A stretch of 64,000 bases of DNA from JAWQFO01 sp033436665 (GCF_033436665.1 NZ_JAWQFO010000008.1:142963-206962), one strand, 5' to 3'. Shown: positions 17,807 to 27,665, counted from the first letter of the stretch. Numbers and translations: made by a program. Notes: generated by a model not told the origin, from the letters alone.

Positions 17807-19894
17807 ATGAAGGACCTTCTGATCGAGCTTTTCTCCGAGGAAATTCCCGCGCGGATGCAAACCCGCGCGGCCGATGACCTGCGCAGGCTGTTTACCGACG
17901 GTCTGGTCGAGGCCGGGCTGACCTATGCGTCGGCGGCCGCCTTCTCGACGCCGCGCCGCCTGGCACTCACAGTCGAAGGTTTGCTGGCGCAGAGCCCGGC
18001 GACCCGCGAAGAGCGCAAGGGGCCGCGGGCAGATGCGCCTGAAAAGGCCGTCGAAGGGTTCCTGCGTGGGGCGGGGCTGACGCGTGAGCAGGTTGAGACG
18101 CGGGACACGCCCAAGGGGCCGGTGCTTTATGCCGTCATCGAGAAACCCGGACGCCCGGCCGCCGAGATCATTGCCGAGGTGCTCGAGCGCACGATCCGCA
18201 CCTTCCCCTGGCCGAAATCCATGCGCTGGGGTTCCAGCAGCCTGCGCTGGGTTCGACCACTGCACCGCATCCTGTGCATCCTCTCCGACGAGGGGGGAGC
18301 GGAGGTCGTGCCGCTTAGCATCGACGGCATCGAGACCGGGGACCGGACCGAAGGACACCGCTTCATGGCGCCGGAGCCGTTTTCCGTCGCGAGTTTCGAC
18401 GACTACGCCGCAAAGCTGAAGAAGGCGCGTGTGGTGCTCGATGCCAAGGAACGGGCTGACGTGATCTGGCACGACGCCACCAACCTCGCCTTCGCTTCGG
18501 GCTTGGAGGTGGTCGAGGATGCGGGGCTTCTGGCCGAGGTTGCGGGGCTCGTGGAATGGCCCGTGGTGCTGATGGGCGAGATCGGCGTGGACTTCCTCGA
18601 CCTGCCGCCCGAGGTGCTGCAGACCTCGATGCGCGAACATCAGAAGTTCTTTTCGGTGCGCAACGCCAAGACCGGCCGCATCGAGCGCTTCGTGACCGTG
18701 GCCAACCGCGAGACGGCCGACAATGGCGCGACTATACTCGCCGGGAACCAGCGCGTGCTGTCGGCGCGTCTTGCGGATGCCAAGTTCTTCTGGGAGAACG
18801 ACCTGCGCGTGGCGCGCGACGACATGAGCACCTGGCTGCAAGCCCTTGATAGTGTGACGTTCCACAACAGGCTCGGCTCGCAGGGCGACCTGATCCGGCG
18901 CGTCTCCGCCCTCGCGCGGGAGATCGCGCCGCTCGTGGACGCCGACCCGGACGAGACCGAGACCGCCGCGCGTCTTGCCAAGGCCGACCTCGCCTCGGAG
19001 ATGGTCTACGAATTTCCCGAACTTCAGGGGGTTATGGGCCAGTATTACATCAAGGCTGCCGGTGGGTCCGAAGCCGTGGCCGCCGCTGCTCCCGGCCACT
19101 ACGCGCCACTCGGGCCCTCGGACGCCGTGCCTGTCGATCCGGTCTCGGTGGCCGTGGCGCTGGCCGAGAAGATCGACAAGTTGACCGGCTTCTGGGCCAT
19201 CGATGAGAAGCCCACCGGCAGCAAGGATCCTTTCGCGCTGCGCCGCGCGGCGCTGGGGGTCATCCGGATCGTGTTGGAGAACGACCTGCGGCTCGACCTG
19301 CGACAATCTTTCCGATCGCACATGAATGCGCATCCGCCCGGAGAGGGTGACGATCTGGATGGGAAGACGGATAACCTTCTAGGCTTCCTCCATGACCGCC
19401 TCAAGGTCTACCTGCGCGATCAGGGCGTCCGGCATGACGTGATCGACGCCTGCATCGCCTTGCCGGGCAGCGACGATCTTGCGCTTCTGGTCAAGCGCGC
19501 GAAGGCGTTGCAAGAGGTGATCGGCACCGAGGACGGCGAGAACCTGATTCAGGGGTTCAAACGGGCCAACAACATCCTGACCCAGGCCGAGGAGAAGGAC
19601 GGGGTCGAGTATTCCTTCGGCCCTGACGTCAAGTTCGCCGAAGGCGCGGCGGAACGCGCGCTCTTCGCCGCGCTCGATGCGGCGGAGCCACGGATCGCGG
19701 ACGCGCTGAAGGCGGACGATTTCGCGGGCGCCGTGTCGGCGATGGCGACCCTGCGCGGTCCGGTCGACGCCTTCTTCGAGGAAGCGCAGGTCAACAGCGA
19801 CAACCAGACCATCCGGCGCAACCGCCTGAACCTGTTGCACCGCATCCGGACAATCTGCACCTCGGTCGCGGACCTGACGCGGATCGAGGGCTGA
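17807..19894 (+). CDS. glyS: Glycyl-tRNA synthetase beta subunit
   Basis: A 695-residue beta subunit that binds tRNA-Gly and is required for aminoacylation by the alpha subunit. The N-terminus MKDLLIELFSEEIPARMQ is the family signature. Further conserved segments are FPWPKSMRWG, GHRFMAP, LLAEVAGLVEWPVVLMG and NRETADNGATILAGNQRVLSARLADAKFFWENDL (read as separate blocks). A C-terminal DALR-like anticodon domain ends the protein. Length agrees with the family. A tRNA-Gly gene lies at 58.9 kb in the same window but is unlinked. Confidence 0.96.
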   Translation: MKDLLIELFSEEIPARMQTRAADDLRRLFTDGLVEAGLTYASAAAFSTPRRLALTVEGLLAQSPATREERKGPRADAPEKAVEGFLRGAGLTREQVETRDTPKGPVLYAVIEKPGRPAAEIIAEVLERTIRTFPWPKSMRWGSSSLRWVRPLHRILCILSDEGGAEVVPLSIDGIETGDRTEGHRFMAPEPFSVASFDDYAAKLKKARVVLDAKERADVIWHDATNLAFASGLEVVEDAGLLAEVAGLVEWPVVLMGEIGVDFLDLPPEVLQTSMREHQKFFSVRNAKTGRIERFVTVANRETADNGATILAGNQRVLSARLADAKFFWENDLRVARDDMSTWLQALDSVTFHNRLGSQGDLIRRVSALAREIAPLVDADPDETETAARLAKADLASEMVYEFPELQGVMGQYYIKAAGGSEAVAAAAPGHYAPLGPSDAVPVDPVSVAVALAEKIDKLTGFWAIDEKPTGSKDPFALRRAALGVIRIVLENDLRLDLRQSFRSHMNAHPPGEGDDLDGKTDNLLGFLHDRLKVYLRDQGVRHDVIDACIALPGSDDLALLVKRAKALQEVIGTEDGENLIQGFKRANNILTQAEEKDGVEYSFGPDVKFAEGAAERALFAALDAAEPRIADALKADDFAGAVSAMATLRGPVDAFFEEAQVNSDNQTIRRNRLNLLHRIRTICTSVADLTRIEG

Positions 19895-19946
19895 TACAGT
19901 CATTCCCGCGGCTTTCCGGACACTTGTAAAGGGAAGGTGACGGATT

Positions 19947-22517
19947 ATGCTGCGGCGACAACATGCAGGTGCTGCAGTGCCGAACGATCCCGATACCACC
20001 CTCGTGACCGCGACCGCCCCGATCGCCAATGCCACCCACGGCGGCCGGGCCAAGTGCCTGCAACGTCTTGTCCGGCTTGAACTGCCCGTGCCGCGCACCG
20101 TGGCGCTGTCCTTCGACGCGGTGCACCGCATCGCGGACGGGCAGATGCCCGACATCGGCTGCATCGTCTCGCAGTTTCCCGAAGGCGCGCTGCTCTGCGT
20201 GCGCCCGTCCTCGGAAGACCCCGATTGGGGCGGGCCCGGGGCGATCCTGAACATCGGCATGAACGAGGCGCGCCTGAAGGAGTTGTCACGCCGTCTGGGC
20301 GGCGAGGCTGCCGAGGCACTTTTCGCGCGGTTCGTCCAGGCCTATGCGGTGCATGTCGCGCGGCTTGACCCCGATCTCTTCGACGAGGTCGAGGGCGCGA
20401 ACGTGTCGGAATATCTGCGCGCCTACGAGGCCGAACTCGAAGAACCGTTCCCGCTCGACGCCGGCGAACAGCTGGCCGGTGTGCTGCAAAGCATGGCGCG
20501 CGCCTGGAGCGGGACCTCGGCGCGTCTACTGCGGCAGGCCAAGGGTGCACCGGCCGACGCGGGGCTCGGTCTCGTGGTGCAGGAGATGGCGCTGGGCCTC
20601 GGCAAGGGCGAATGCGGCTCCGGCGTCCTGCAACTGGTCAACGGCGACACGGGTCTGCCGCAGATTACCGGGCGATACCTGAGCCAGAGCCAGGGCCGGG
20701 ATGCGTTGCGTAGCGACACCGAGTCGCTCTACCTCACGCGCGATCCGCGCGGGCCGTCGCTGGAAGAGCTCGCGCCCGAAGCCTTCGAGGCGCTGAAGGA
20801 ACATGCCGCGCTGATGCGCCGGCGCCTGCGCGAAGAGATGCAGGTCGAGTTCGCGATCGAGAACGGGCGGCTCTTCATCCTTGACGGGATGCGCGTCGCC
20901 CGCTCGAGCCGGGCGGCGGTACGCATCGCGGTCGATCTTGCGGAAGAAGGGATCATCAGCCGGCAAGAGGCGCTGATGCGGGTGCCGCCGCGCACGCTGA
21001 CCGAACTCCTGCACCGCCAGGTCGATCCGCAGGCCAAGCGCGACGTGATCGGACGCGGAATCGCCGCTAGCCCCGGAGCGGCCACGGGCCGGATCGTCTT
21101 TTCAGCCCCCGACGCGCAGGCGAGCGCGGCCCGTAACGAGCCCTGCATCCTTGTCCGGCGCGAAACCAGCCCCGAGGATATCCGTGGCATGCACGCCGCG
21201 CAGGCGGTTCTAACTGAGCGTGGCGGTATCACCAGCCACGCGGCGGTGATCGGGCGTGGCATCGGGCTGCCCTGCGTCGTCGGCGCCTCGAACATGCGCT
21301 TCAACATCGCCAAGAAACAGCTCGTGGCGCCCGATGGTCGTGTCTTCGGCGAGGGCGACACGGTGACGATCGACGGCTCGCGAGGGCAGGTGTTGGCCGG
21401 CGCGCCGACCTTGCGTGAGGCAGCACTCGACGAGACCTTCCAGAAGCTGATGGAGTGGGCCGACGCGGCCTGCGACATCGGCATTCGCGCCAATGCCGAC
21501 ACGCCCGACGATGCGCAGACCGCGCGCAATTTCGACGCGCAGGGCATCGGGTTGTGCCGGACCGAGCACATGTTCTTCGAACCCGGCCGCCTGACGGTGA
21601 TGCGCGAGATGATCTTTGCCGCCGGGTCGGAGGATCGCCGGGCGGTGCTCGAACGCCTGCTGCCAATGCAGCGTGCCGATTTCACCCAGCTTTTCGAGAT
21701 CATGCAGGGCAAGCCGGTCTGCATCCGCCTCTTCGACCCGCCCCTGCACGAGTTCCTGCCGGCGGACCGCGCGGGGCAACGCGATCTGGCCGAGGCGCTG
21801 GGCTTGCCGCTCTCGGACGTCGTGCGCCGCATCGAGGCGATGAGCGAGTACAACCCGATGCTGGGTCTGCGCGGGGTCCGTCTGGGGGTCACGGTCCCCG
21901 AGATCTACGAAATGCAGGCGCGGGCGATCTTCGAGGCCACCATCGACGCCAGCCACGCGGGCGAACCGGTTGTTCCGGAAATCATGATCCCGCTGGTCTC
22001 GGCCCGGCGCGAGGTCGAACTGGTGCGCACCGCCATCGATGCCGTGGCCGTCTCGGTGCGCAATCAACGTGACCGCGACTTCACCTACAGGCTCGGCGTG
22101 ATGGTCGAGACGCCGCGCGCCGCGCTGCGGGCCGGCGAGATCGCCCAGCACAGCGCGTTCCTGAGCTTCGGGACCAACGACCTTACCCAGATGGCCTATG
22201 GCCTGTCGCGCGACGACGCCGGCCGGTTCATGTCCGACTACGTCCAGCAGGGGGTCTTCCCGGAAGATCCCTTCCACACGCTCGACACCGAGGGTGTTGG
22301 CGAGTTGCTGAAACTCGGTGCCGAGCGCGGAAAGGCGGCGCATCCGGACATCGTGCTGTCGATCTGCGGGGAGCACGGCGGCAACCCCGAATCGATTGCA
22401 TTCTGCCGTTCGGCAGGATTCGACTATGTCTCCTGCTCGCCTTTCCGGGTTCCTGTGGCGCGACTTGCTGCCGCACAGTTGGCAATTGCCGACCATCTCG
22501 CCATCAACATGGTGTAG
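19947..22517 (+). CDS. Pyruvate-phosphate-dikinase-like PEP-utilizing enzyme
   Basis: An 856-residue protein with the three-domain order of PPDK. The swivelling phosphohistidine domain (GGITSHAAVIGRGIGLPC, His near 431) and the PEP/pyruvate barrel are well conserved, including GLCRTEHMFFE, SEYNPMLGLRGVRLG, FGTNDLTQMAYGLSRDD and the catalytic Cys in SICGEHGGNPESI (near 807). The N-terminal nucleotide-binding domain is divergent: the usual VRSGA...MPGMMDTVLNLG stretch reads VRPSSEDPDWGGPGAILNIG, and the opening differs from PPDK. It may still be a PPDK with a changed nucleotide site, or a phosphotransfer enzyme with another donor. It follows glyS after 52 bases and precedes a cell wall hydrolase. 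Confidence 0.75.
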   Translation: MLRRQHAGAAVPNDPDTTLVTATAPIANATHGGRAKCLQRLVRLELPVPRTVALSFDAVHRIADGQMPDIGCIVSQFPEGALLCVRPSSEDPDWGGPGAILNIGMNEARLKELSRRLGGEAAEALFARFVQAYAVHVARLDPDLFDEVEGANVSEYLRAYEAELEEPFPLDAGEQLAGVLQSMARAWSGTSARLLRQAKGAPADAGLGLVVQEMALGLGKGECGSGVLQLVNGDTGLPQITGRYLSQSQGRDALRSDTESLYLTRDPRGPSLEELAPEAFEALKEHAALMRRRLREEMQVEFAIENGRLFILDGMRVARSSRAAVRIAVDLAEEGIISRQEALMRVPPRTLTELLHRQVDPQAKRDVIGRGIAASPGAATGRIVFSAPDAQASAARNEPCILVRRETSPEDIRGMHAAQAVLTERGGITSHAAVIGRGIGLPCVVGASNMRFNIAKKQLVAPDGRVFGEGDTVTIDGSRGQVLAGAPTLREAALDETFQKLMEWADAACDIGIRANADTPDDAQTARNFDAQGIGLCRTEHMFFEPGRLTVMREMIFAAGSEDRRAVLERLLPMQRADFTQLFEIMQGKPVCIRLFDPPLHEFLPADRAGQRDLAEALGLPLSDVVRRIEAMSEYNPMLGLRGVRLGVTVPEIYEMQARAIFEATIDASHAGEPVVPEIMIPLVSARREVELVRTAIDAVAVSVRNQRDRDFTYRLGVMVETPRAALRAGEIAQHSAFLSFGTNDLTQMAYGLSRDDAGRFMSDYVQQGVFPEDPFHTLDTEGVGELLKLGAERGKAAHPDIVLSICGEHGGNPESIAFCRSAGFDYVSCSPFRVPVARLAAAQLAIADHLAINMV

Positions 22518-22669
22518 GCCCCAGGTTTACGCTAGGAATATCTTGCTTTTTCCCGTGTTCCGTGTTGCGCGAGAGTACGCTCATTCGCCGATTCCATACG
22601 CCCCCGAACTTTACGTGCTCCGGTCGGTTCGGTAAGCGGCCCCGATTGAATTGACCAAGGGGTGTTGAA

Positions 22670-23308
22670 ATGGGAATGGGGCGTTTGACCCGGGCGGCGC
22701 TGTGCGTGCTGACCGCAGGATTTCTGGGTGCCGGGGCCGTTGCGGCCAACCAGGTGGAACCGTTGCTCGAACAAGAGCGCTTGGGGCTGAACGCGGTGCC
22801 GCAAAGCCGGATTCAGGACTTCGTGCGCCCGCCGACATCCAAGCCCCAGCCTGTGAACTATTCGCGGACGTGGCTCGATGCGCAGCCGGATCCCAAGGGT
22901 GGGCCCGAAATGCGCTGCCTCGCCGAAGCCCTTTATTTCGAGGCGCGCGGCGAGACGGTGAAAGGCCAGTTCGCCGTGGCCGAGGTGATCATGAACCGCG
23001 TGAAGTCCACGCGCTTTCCCGGCTCGGCCTGCGCGGTGATCAACCAGGGAACCGGCAAGAAGTTCCAGTGCCAGTTCACCTACACCTGCGATGGCCACAA
23101 GGAGGTCATCCGCGAGAAGAAGGCTTTCGAGCGCGCCGCCAAGATTGCGCGGCTGATCCTCGACGGGCATGCGCCGCGTCTGACGGACGGGGCCACGCAT
23201 TACCACACCAACAAGGTGAGCCCGCGCTGGAGCCGGGTTTTCACGCGCACCGCGTCGATCGGCGTCCACATCTTCTATCGCGCAGGCGTCCGGACCGCCT
23301 CGAACTGA
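22670..23308 (+). CDS. SleB-type cell wall hydrolase
   Basis: A 212-residue exported protein. The N-terminal signal peptide (MGMGRLTRAALCVLTAGFLGAGAVAA) is followed by a short linker and a Hydrolase_2/SleB domain with the family motif CLAEALYFEARGE and the segment VAEVIMNRVKSTRFPGSACAV. The glutamate of the EARGE motif is the likely catalytic acid for peptidoglycan glycoside cleavage. It lacks the peptidoglycan-binding domain of spore SleB, as do most proteobacterial members. Two ATGs (22670, 22676) are possible starts. Confidence 0.88.
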   Translation: MGMGRLTRAALCVLTAGFLGAGAVAANQVEPLLEQERLGLNAVPQSRIQDFVRPPTSKPQPVNYSRTWLDAQPDPKGGPEMRCLAEALYFEARGETVKGQFAVAEVIMNRVKSTRFPGSACAVINQGTGKKFQCQFTYTCDGHKEVIREKKAFERAAKIARLILDGHAPRLTDGATHYHTNKVSPRWSRVFTRTASIGVHIFYRAGVRTASN

Positions 23309-23413
23309 CGCATTCGGGGCGTGGTCCGTCGCAAGGCAGGCTGATAAGCTGGCGACGCGGTCCATCGTGGCCGTGTCCGTTCCCGCCGGGGACAACCAGC
23401 AAGGGGCCGTCCG

Positions 23414-24334
23414 ATGACTTCCGAAATCCGCCTCGCCTTCGCGCATCCCTCCGAGCGCTCGGAGGCGACGGCCGCGGCGCAACCGCTCGACCGGATCTCG
23501 GTGCGGGATCATACCGTAGAGGTCGAGATCGGCGCCTTTCAGGCCGAACGCGGCGTCACCCAGCGGGTCTGTTTCAACATCGTCGTCGAAGTGCAGCCGC
23601 TCTCAGGTCCGGTCGATGACGACGTTGACCGCATCCTGTCTTACGACCGGGTCACCGAGGCGATCGCGGCGGAACTGGCGGCCGAGCGGATCAACCTGCT
23701 GGAGACGCTGGCCGAACGGGTGGCCGAACGCATCCTCGCCGAACCGCAGGCGATGCGGGTCTTCGTGCGTATAGAAAAGCTTGACCGCGGACCGGGTGCG
23801 CTGGGCGTCGAAATTGTGCGCGCGCGCGACCGGGCAAGGCTGGTCAGCGCCGAAGGTGACGCGCCACGTCCCGAGCTTGTCTACCTCGACAACGAGGCCA
23901 TCGCCTCGCCGCGCCTCGGCGGCTGGATCGACCAGCTCGAAGCCATGGGCCGGCCGGTCGTATTTTGCGTCGGCGCTGCTGATGCGCCCGCGCCCCAAAG
24001 CGACCACCGCATGGCCCAGAGACGCATCGACCTGCTGGCTATCGAGCAGAATGCCTGGGTGCTCGCCGGTCGCGATCCACGCTGCGTCGTGGTTTCGACG
24101 CGGACCGAGCTCGACTGGGCAATGAAGAACGGCCGCATGAGCGTCTGGGCGCCGTCGAAAATCGTGCTCGATGCCGTCGACGGCCCCTCGGCACAGCCCC
24201 GCGACGCGGTCGCGCTTGCGACATGGTTCGCGGCCACCCTCGAGGCGCAGGAAATGCTGATCATCGGCGACAGGGCGCCCGCTGACGCCTCCGTACTGTT
24301 GCGCCGCGTTCCTGCCGATCAGGCCCGGCTCTGA
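23414..24334 (+). CDS. folB: Dihydroneopterin aldolase with a C-terminal extension
   Basis: A 306-residue protein. Residues 20-140 are a dihydroneopterin aldolase domain: ISVRDHTVEVEIGAFQAER, a central DDDVDRILSYDRV, NLLETLAERVAERIL, and the strand with catalytic lysine VRIEKLDRG. This makes 6-hydroxymethyl-dihydropterin for folate synthesis. The remaining 165 residues (from LVYLDNEAIAS) form a separate domain that I cannot assign. It contains a parallel-sheet-like pattern (VVFCVGAAD, CVVVSTRTELDW, MLIIGDRAP). Normal FolB is about 120 residues, so this is a fusion. folP begins four bases downstream. Confidence 0.85.
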   Translation: MTSEIRLAFAHPSERSEATAAAQPLDRISVRDHTVEVEIGAFQAERGVTQRVCFNIVVEVQPLSGPVDDDVDRILSYDRVTEAIAAELAAERINLLETLAERVAERILAEPQAMRVFVRIEKLDRGPGALGVEIVRARDRARLVSAEGDAPRPELVYLDNEAIASPRLGGWIDQLEAMGRPVVFCVGAADAPAPQSDHRMAQRRIDLLAIEQNAWVLAGRDPRCVVVSTRTELDWAMKNGRMSVWAPSKIVLDAVDGPSAQPRDAVALATWFAATLEAQEMLIIGDRAPADASVLLRRVPADQARL

Positions 24335-24337
24335 CGG

Positions 24338-25351
24338 ATGACGCGCTACTATCGCCCGCTGGTGCAATCGGGTCCTGCGCGCCCCGAAACGGCGCTGGCG
24401 CTTGCCGGTGGACCCTGCTGGTTCAGTCATGTCGAGGTGCTGGACCGCACAGCCCCGCCGAACGTGATGGCGGCGGACGCCTTGCCCGACGACTGGCGCG
24501 CGGCCCTCACGATGCCCCGGCAACCCATTGCCGGGCTCACGCTGGACCGGCCGCGCATCATGGGCATCCTCAACGTCACCCCGGACAGTTTTTCTGACGG
24601 CGGCCTGCATGACACGGTGCCCGGCGTCCTGCGCGGTGCGGATGCGATGCAGGCTGCGGATATCCTCGATATCGGCGGCGAATCCACGCGCCCCGGGGCG
24701 GAAACCGTCCCGGACGCCGAAGAGATCGCCCGCGTCGTCCCGGCAATCACGGCGCTGCGTCAGGCCGGACACCGCCAGCCGATCTCGATCGACACGCGCA
24801 AGACCGCCGTGGCTCATGCCGCGATCGAGGCCGGGGCGGACATGGTCAACGATGTGGCCGGGTTCACATTCGACGCCGGTCTCGCGCCGCTTTGCGCGCA
24901 CCACGGCCTGCCGGTCTGCGTGATGCATGCGCAAGGTGACCCGCAGACCATGCAGGCCGACCCGCGATATGACGACGTGCTGCTCGACGTCTACGACTGG
25001 CTGTCGGACCGTATCGCCGTGCTGGTCGGGCAGGGCATCCCGCGCGAGCGGATCGTCGCCGATCCGGGGATAGGCTTCGGCAAGACCCTCGACCACAACC
25101 TTGCGCTCATTGCCCGGCTGAGCCTTTTTCACGGGCTCGGCGTGCCCCTGTTGCTCGGCGCGTCGCGCAAGCGGTTCATCGGAACCATCGGCAAGGCCGA
25201 GGCGCCGCGCGACCGGATGCCCGGATCGATTGCGGTTGCGATCGCGGCCTTGCAACACGGGACACAAATCGTGCGCGTCCACGACGTGGCCGAGACCGCA
25301 CAGGCCATTGCGCTCTGGCGCGCGAGCGTGGCAGGAGAGGCGCATGAGTAA
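24338..25351 (+). CDS. folP: Dihydropteroate synthase
   Basis: A 337-residue TIM-barrel enzyme that condenses 6-hydroxymethyl-dihydropterin diphosphate with p-aminobenzoate. The family motifs are IMGILNVTPDSFSDGG (about residues 70-85), DILDIGGESTRPGAE, SIDTRKTAVAHAA, DMVNDVAG, VCVMHAQGDPQTMQ and GIGFGKTLDHN. About 60 extra residues precede the barrel. It is the target of sulfonamides. The gene is sandwiched between folB and glmM and overlaps the glmM start by eight bases. Confidence 0.95.
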   Translation: MTRYYRPLVQSGPARPETALALAGGPCWFSHVEVLDRTAPPNVMAADALPDDWRAALTMPRQPIAGLTLDRPRIMGILNVTPDSFSDGGLHDTVPGVLRGADAMQAADILDIGGESTRPGAETVPDAEEIARVVPAITALRQAGHRQPISIDTRKTAVAHAAIEAGADMVNDVAGFTFDAGLAPLCAHHGLPVCVMHAQGDPQTMQADPRYDDVLLDVYDWLSDRIAVLVGQGIPRERIVADPGIGFGKTLDHNLALIARLSLFHGLGVPLLLGASRKRFIGTIGKAEAPRDRMPGSIAVAIAALQHGTQIVRVHDVAETAQAIALWRASVAGEAHE

Positions 25352-26690
25352 GCTTTTCGGTACCGACGGCGTCCGCGGGACGGCCAACATCCACCCCATG
25401 ACGGCCGAGACCGCGCTGCGCATCGGCGCAGCCGTGGGCCGCTACTTCCGACCTGACGCCTCGGGCGTTCACCGGGTGGTGATCGGCAAGGACACGCGGC
25501 TGTCGGGCTACATGTTCGAGAACGCCCTAACCGCGGGTCTAACCTCGACCGGCATGAACGTTCTGCTGCTGGGTCCGGTGCCGACCCCGGCGGTGGGCCT
25601 TCTGACCCGCTCGATGCGCGCCGATCTCGGGGTGATGATCTCGGCGAGCCACAACCCCGCGGACGACAACGGGATCAAGTTCTTCGGCCCGGACGGGTTC
25701 AAGCTCTCCGACAAAGTCGAGGCCGAGATAGAGGCGCTTGTCGCGGGCGGCGTCGAGGCCACCGAGGCGCAGGACATCGGGCGGGCCAAGCGCATCGACG
25801 ACGGGCGCTTTCGCTACATCGAGCGCCTGAAATCGACTTTCCCGCGGCAGGTCCGGCTCGACGGGCTCAAGGTCGTGATCGACTGCGCCAACGGGGCGGC
25901 CTACCGGGTCGCGCCCGAGGCGCTGTGGGAACTCGGCGCGACCGTGGTGCCGGTGGGCGTCAGCCCGAATGGGCGCAACATCAACGATCATTGCGGCTCG
26001 ACCCACCCCGAACTCGCGGCGGAATCCGTCGTGGCGCACGGCGCAGATGTCGGCATTTCGCTTGACGGTGATGCCGACCGGGTGATCCTGATCGACGAGA
26101 AGGGCCAGGTCGGCGACGGCGACCAGCTGATGGCGCTGCTGGCGGCACGCTGGGCCGAGGAGGGCCGGCTGCGCAACGACGCGCTGGTGGCAACCGTGAT
26201 GTCGAACCTCGGGCTTGAACGCTTTCTCGAGGGACGCGGGCTCAGGCTGGAACGCACGGCGGTCGGCGACCGATACGTGGTCGAGCGGATGCGCGAAGGC
26301 GGCTACAATCTCGGCGGCGAGCAGTCCGGACATATCGTGATGACCGATTACGCCACCACTGGCGACGGCCTGATGGCGGGCCTTCAGTTCCTAGGCGAGA
26401 TGGTCCAATCAGGACGCCGGGCGTCAGAACTTCTGCAAAACTTCGAACCGGTGCCGCAGCTCCTGAAGAACGTGCGCTACGCCGATGGCCAGACGCCGCT
26501 CGAGGCCGGTCCGGTCAAGCAAGCGATCGCCCAGGCCGAGGCCGATCTCGGGCAGGGGGGCCGCCTGCTGATCCGCAAGTCGGGAACCGAGCCGCTTGTG
26601 CGGGTGATGGCCGAACACGAGGATGACGCGCTCATGCGGCGTGCCGTGGATTCGGTGATCGAGGCGGTGGCCGACGCGGTTTCGGTCTGA
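25344..26690 (+). CDS. glmM: Phosphoglucosamine mutase
   Basis: A 448-residue enzyme interconverting glucosamine-6-phosphate and glucosamine-1-phosphate on the way to UDP-GlcNAc for peptidoglycan and lipopolysaccharide. The start at 25344 gives MSKLFGTDGVRG, the standard N-terminus. The phosphoserine loop is ISASHNPADDNG with Ser at about 102, the metal loop is DGDADR, the sugar loop is GGEQSGH, and the phosphate site is RKSGTEPLVRVM. Coupling with folP by an 8-base overlap is common in proteobacteria. Confidence 0.96.
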   Translation: MSKLFGTDGVRGTANIHPMTAETALRIGAAVGRYFRPDASGVHRVVIGKDTRLSGYMFENALTAGLTSTGMNVLLLGPVPTPAVGLLTRSMRADLGVMISASHNPADDNGIKFFGPDGFKLSDKVEAEIEALVAGGVEATEAQDIGRAKRIDDGRFRYIERLKSTFPRQVRLDGLKVVIDCANGAAYRVAPEALWELGATVVPVGVSPNGRNINDHCGSTHPELAAESVVAHGADVGISLDGDADRVILIDEKGQVGDGDQLMALLAARWAEEGRLRNDALVATVMSNLGLERFLEGRGLRLERTAVGDRYVVERMREGGYNLGGEQSGHIVMTDYATTGDGLMAGLQFLGEMVQSGRRASELLQNFEPVPQLLKNVRYADGQTPLEAGPVKQAIAQAEADLGQGGRLLIRKSGTEPLVRVMAEHEDDALMRRAVDSVIEAVADAVSV

Positions 26691-26696
26691 GGCGTC

Positions 26697-27665
26697 CTAC
26701 TGCAGTGGCGGTTGCCGGCTGCCATCGGTCTCGCGCGGGCGGTGGCCGAAGAGCCGGGTCAGAGCGCCGTACTGGCTGAGACCGACACCGACGAGGATCA
26801 GCGTCATCGCCAGCAGCAGAGAGCGGGGCATCGGCTCTCCGAGGACCACAGCCCCGAGGATCACCGACCAGACCGGAACCTGGTAGTTGGTCAGCGACAT
26901 GAAGACCGGCCCGGCGCTGCGCACGACCAGCACCCGCAAGAGATTGGCGCCAGCGGTCGGCACCAGGCCCAGAAAGCCGATCAGGCCCATCGTCCAGGCA
27001 TCGGGCAAGGGCGGCGGCCCTTCGACGGCAAAGGCCACGGGTATGACGACGGTGGCACCGACCAGCAGCAGGACGGTTGCAAGACCGATCGGATCGGCAT
27101 CGGGCAGGCGTCGCAGCAAGATCGAGCTGACGGCATAACACGTCGCCACGCCAAGGCAGGCCGCGCGCCCCGCGAACTCGCGCGATGATCCGCTGGAATC
27201 GAAAGCCTGCCCGCCGATCAGGACGCAGACTCCGACGAACCCGATGAGAAAGCCGGCGAACTTGCGCCAGCTCAGGGTCTCGCCGGGAACGAGGAAATGC
27301 GCGAGCGGCAATACGATGAGCGCGACCGCCGCCATCGACACGCCCGCGAACCCCGACGTCACGTATTGCTGTCCCCATGAGAGCAACATGAAGGGAACGG
27401 CGGAGCTCAGCGCCCCGATGAGCCCGAGCGCGATCCAGTCGCCGCGCGGGACCGCGGCCCGGAACAGTGGCGCCCCGCGCGCCTGCCAAGCGGCAAGCAT
27501 CAGCAGCGCCGCAAAACCGATCCGCCCGGCGGCCAGCCAGAACGGCGTGATGCCTTCCAGCGCAAGCTCCATGACCATGAAGGTGCCACCCCAGGTCAAT
27601 CCGAGGATCCCGACCATCAGCCAGCTTTGCGCGGTGATGCGAGGCGCGGTCATCGGGCGCGGCAT
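26697..27665 (-). CDS. DMT/EamA-family transporter
   Basis: A 322-residue inner-membrane protein with ten hydrophobic helices and two EamA repeats: WGGTFMVMELALEGITPFWLAAGR in the first and TSLTNYQVPVWSVILGAVVLGEP-like sequence in the second. The substrate is unknown. The start at 27665 is the longest; an ATG at 27650 (MTAPRITAQ) is also possible. The C-terminal tail (GHRPRETDGSRQPPLQ) is polar. It converges on glmM with six bases between the stops. Confidence 0.83.
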   Translation of the reverse strand: MPRPMTAPRITAQSWLMVGILGLTWGGTFMVMELALEGITPFWLAAGRIGFAALLMLAAWQARGAPLFRAAVPRGDWIALGLIGALSSAVPFMLLSWGQQYVTSGFAGVSMAAVALIVLPLAHFLVPGETLSWRKFAGFLIGFVGVCVLIGGQAFDSSGSSREFAGRAACLGVATCYAVSSILLRRLPDADPIGLATVLLLVGATVVIPVAFAVEGPPPLPDAWTMGLIGFLGLVPTAGANLLRVLVVRSAGPVFMSLTNYQVPVWSVILGAVVLGEPMPRSLLLAMTLILVGVGLSQYGALTRLFGHRPRETDGSRQPPLQ

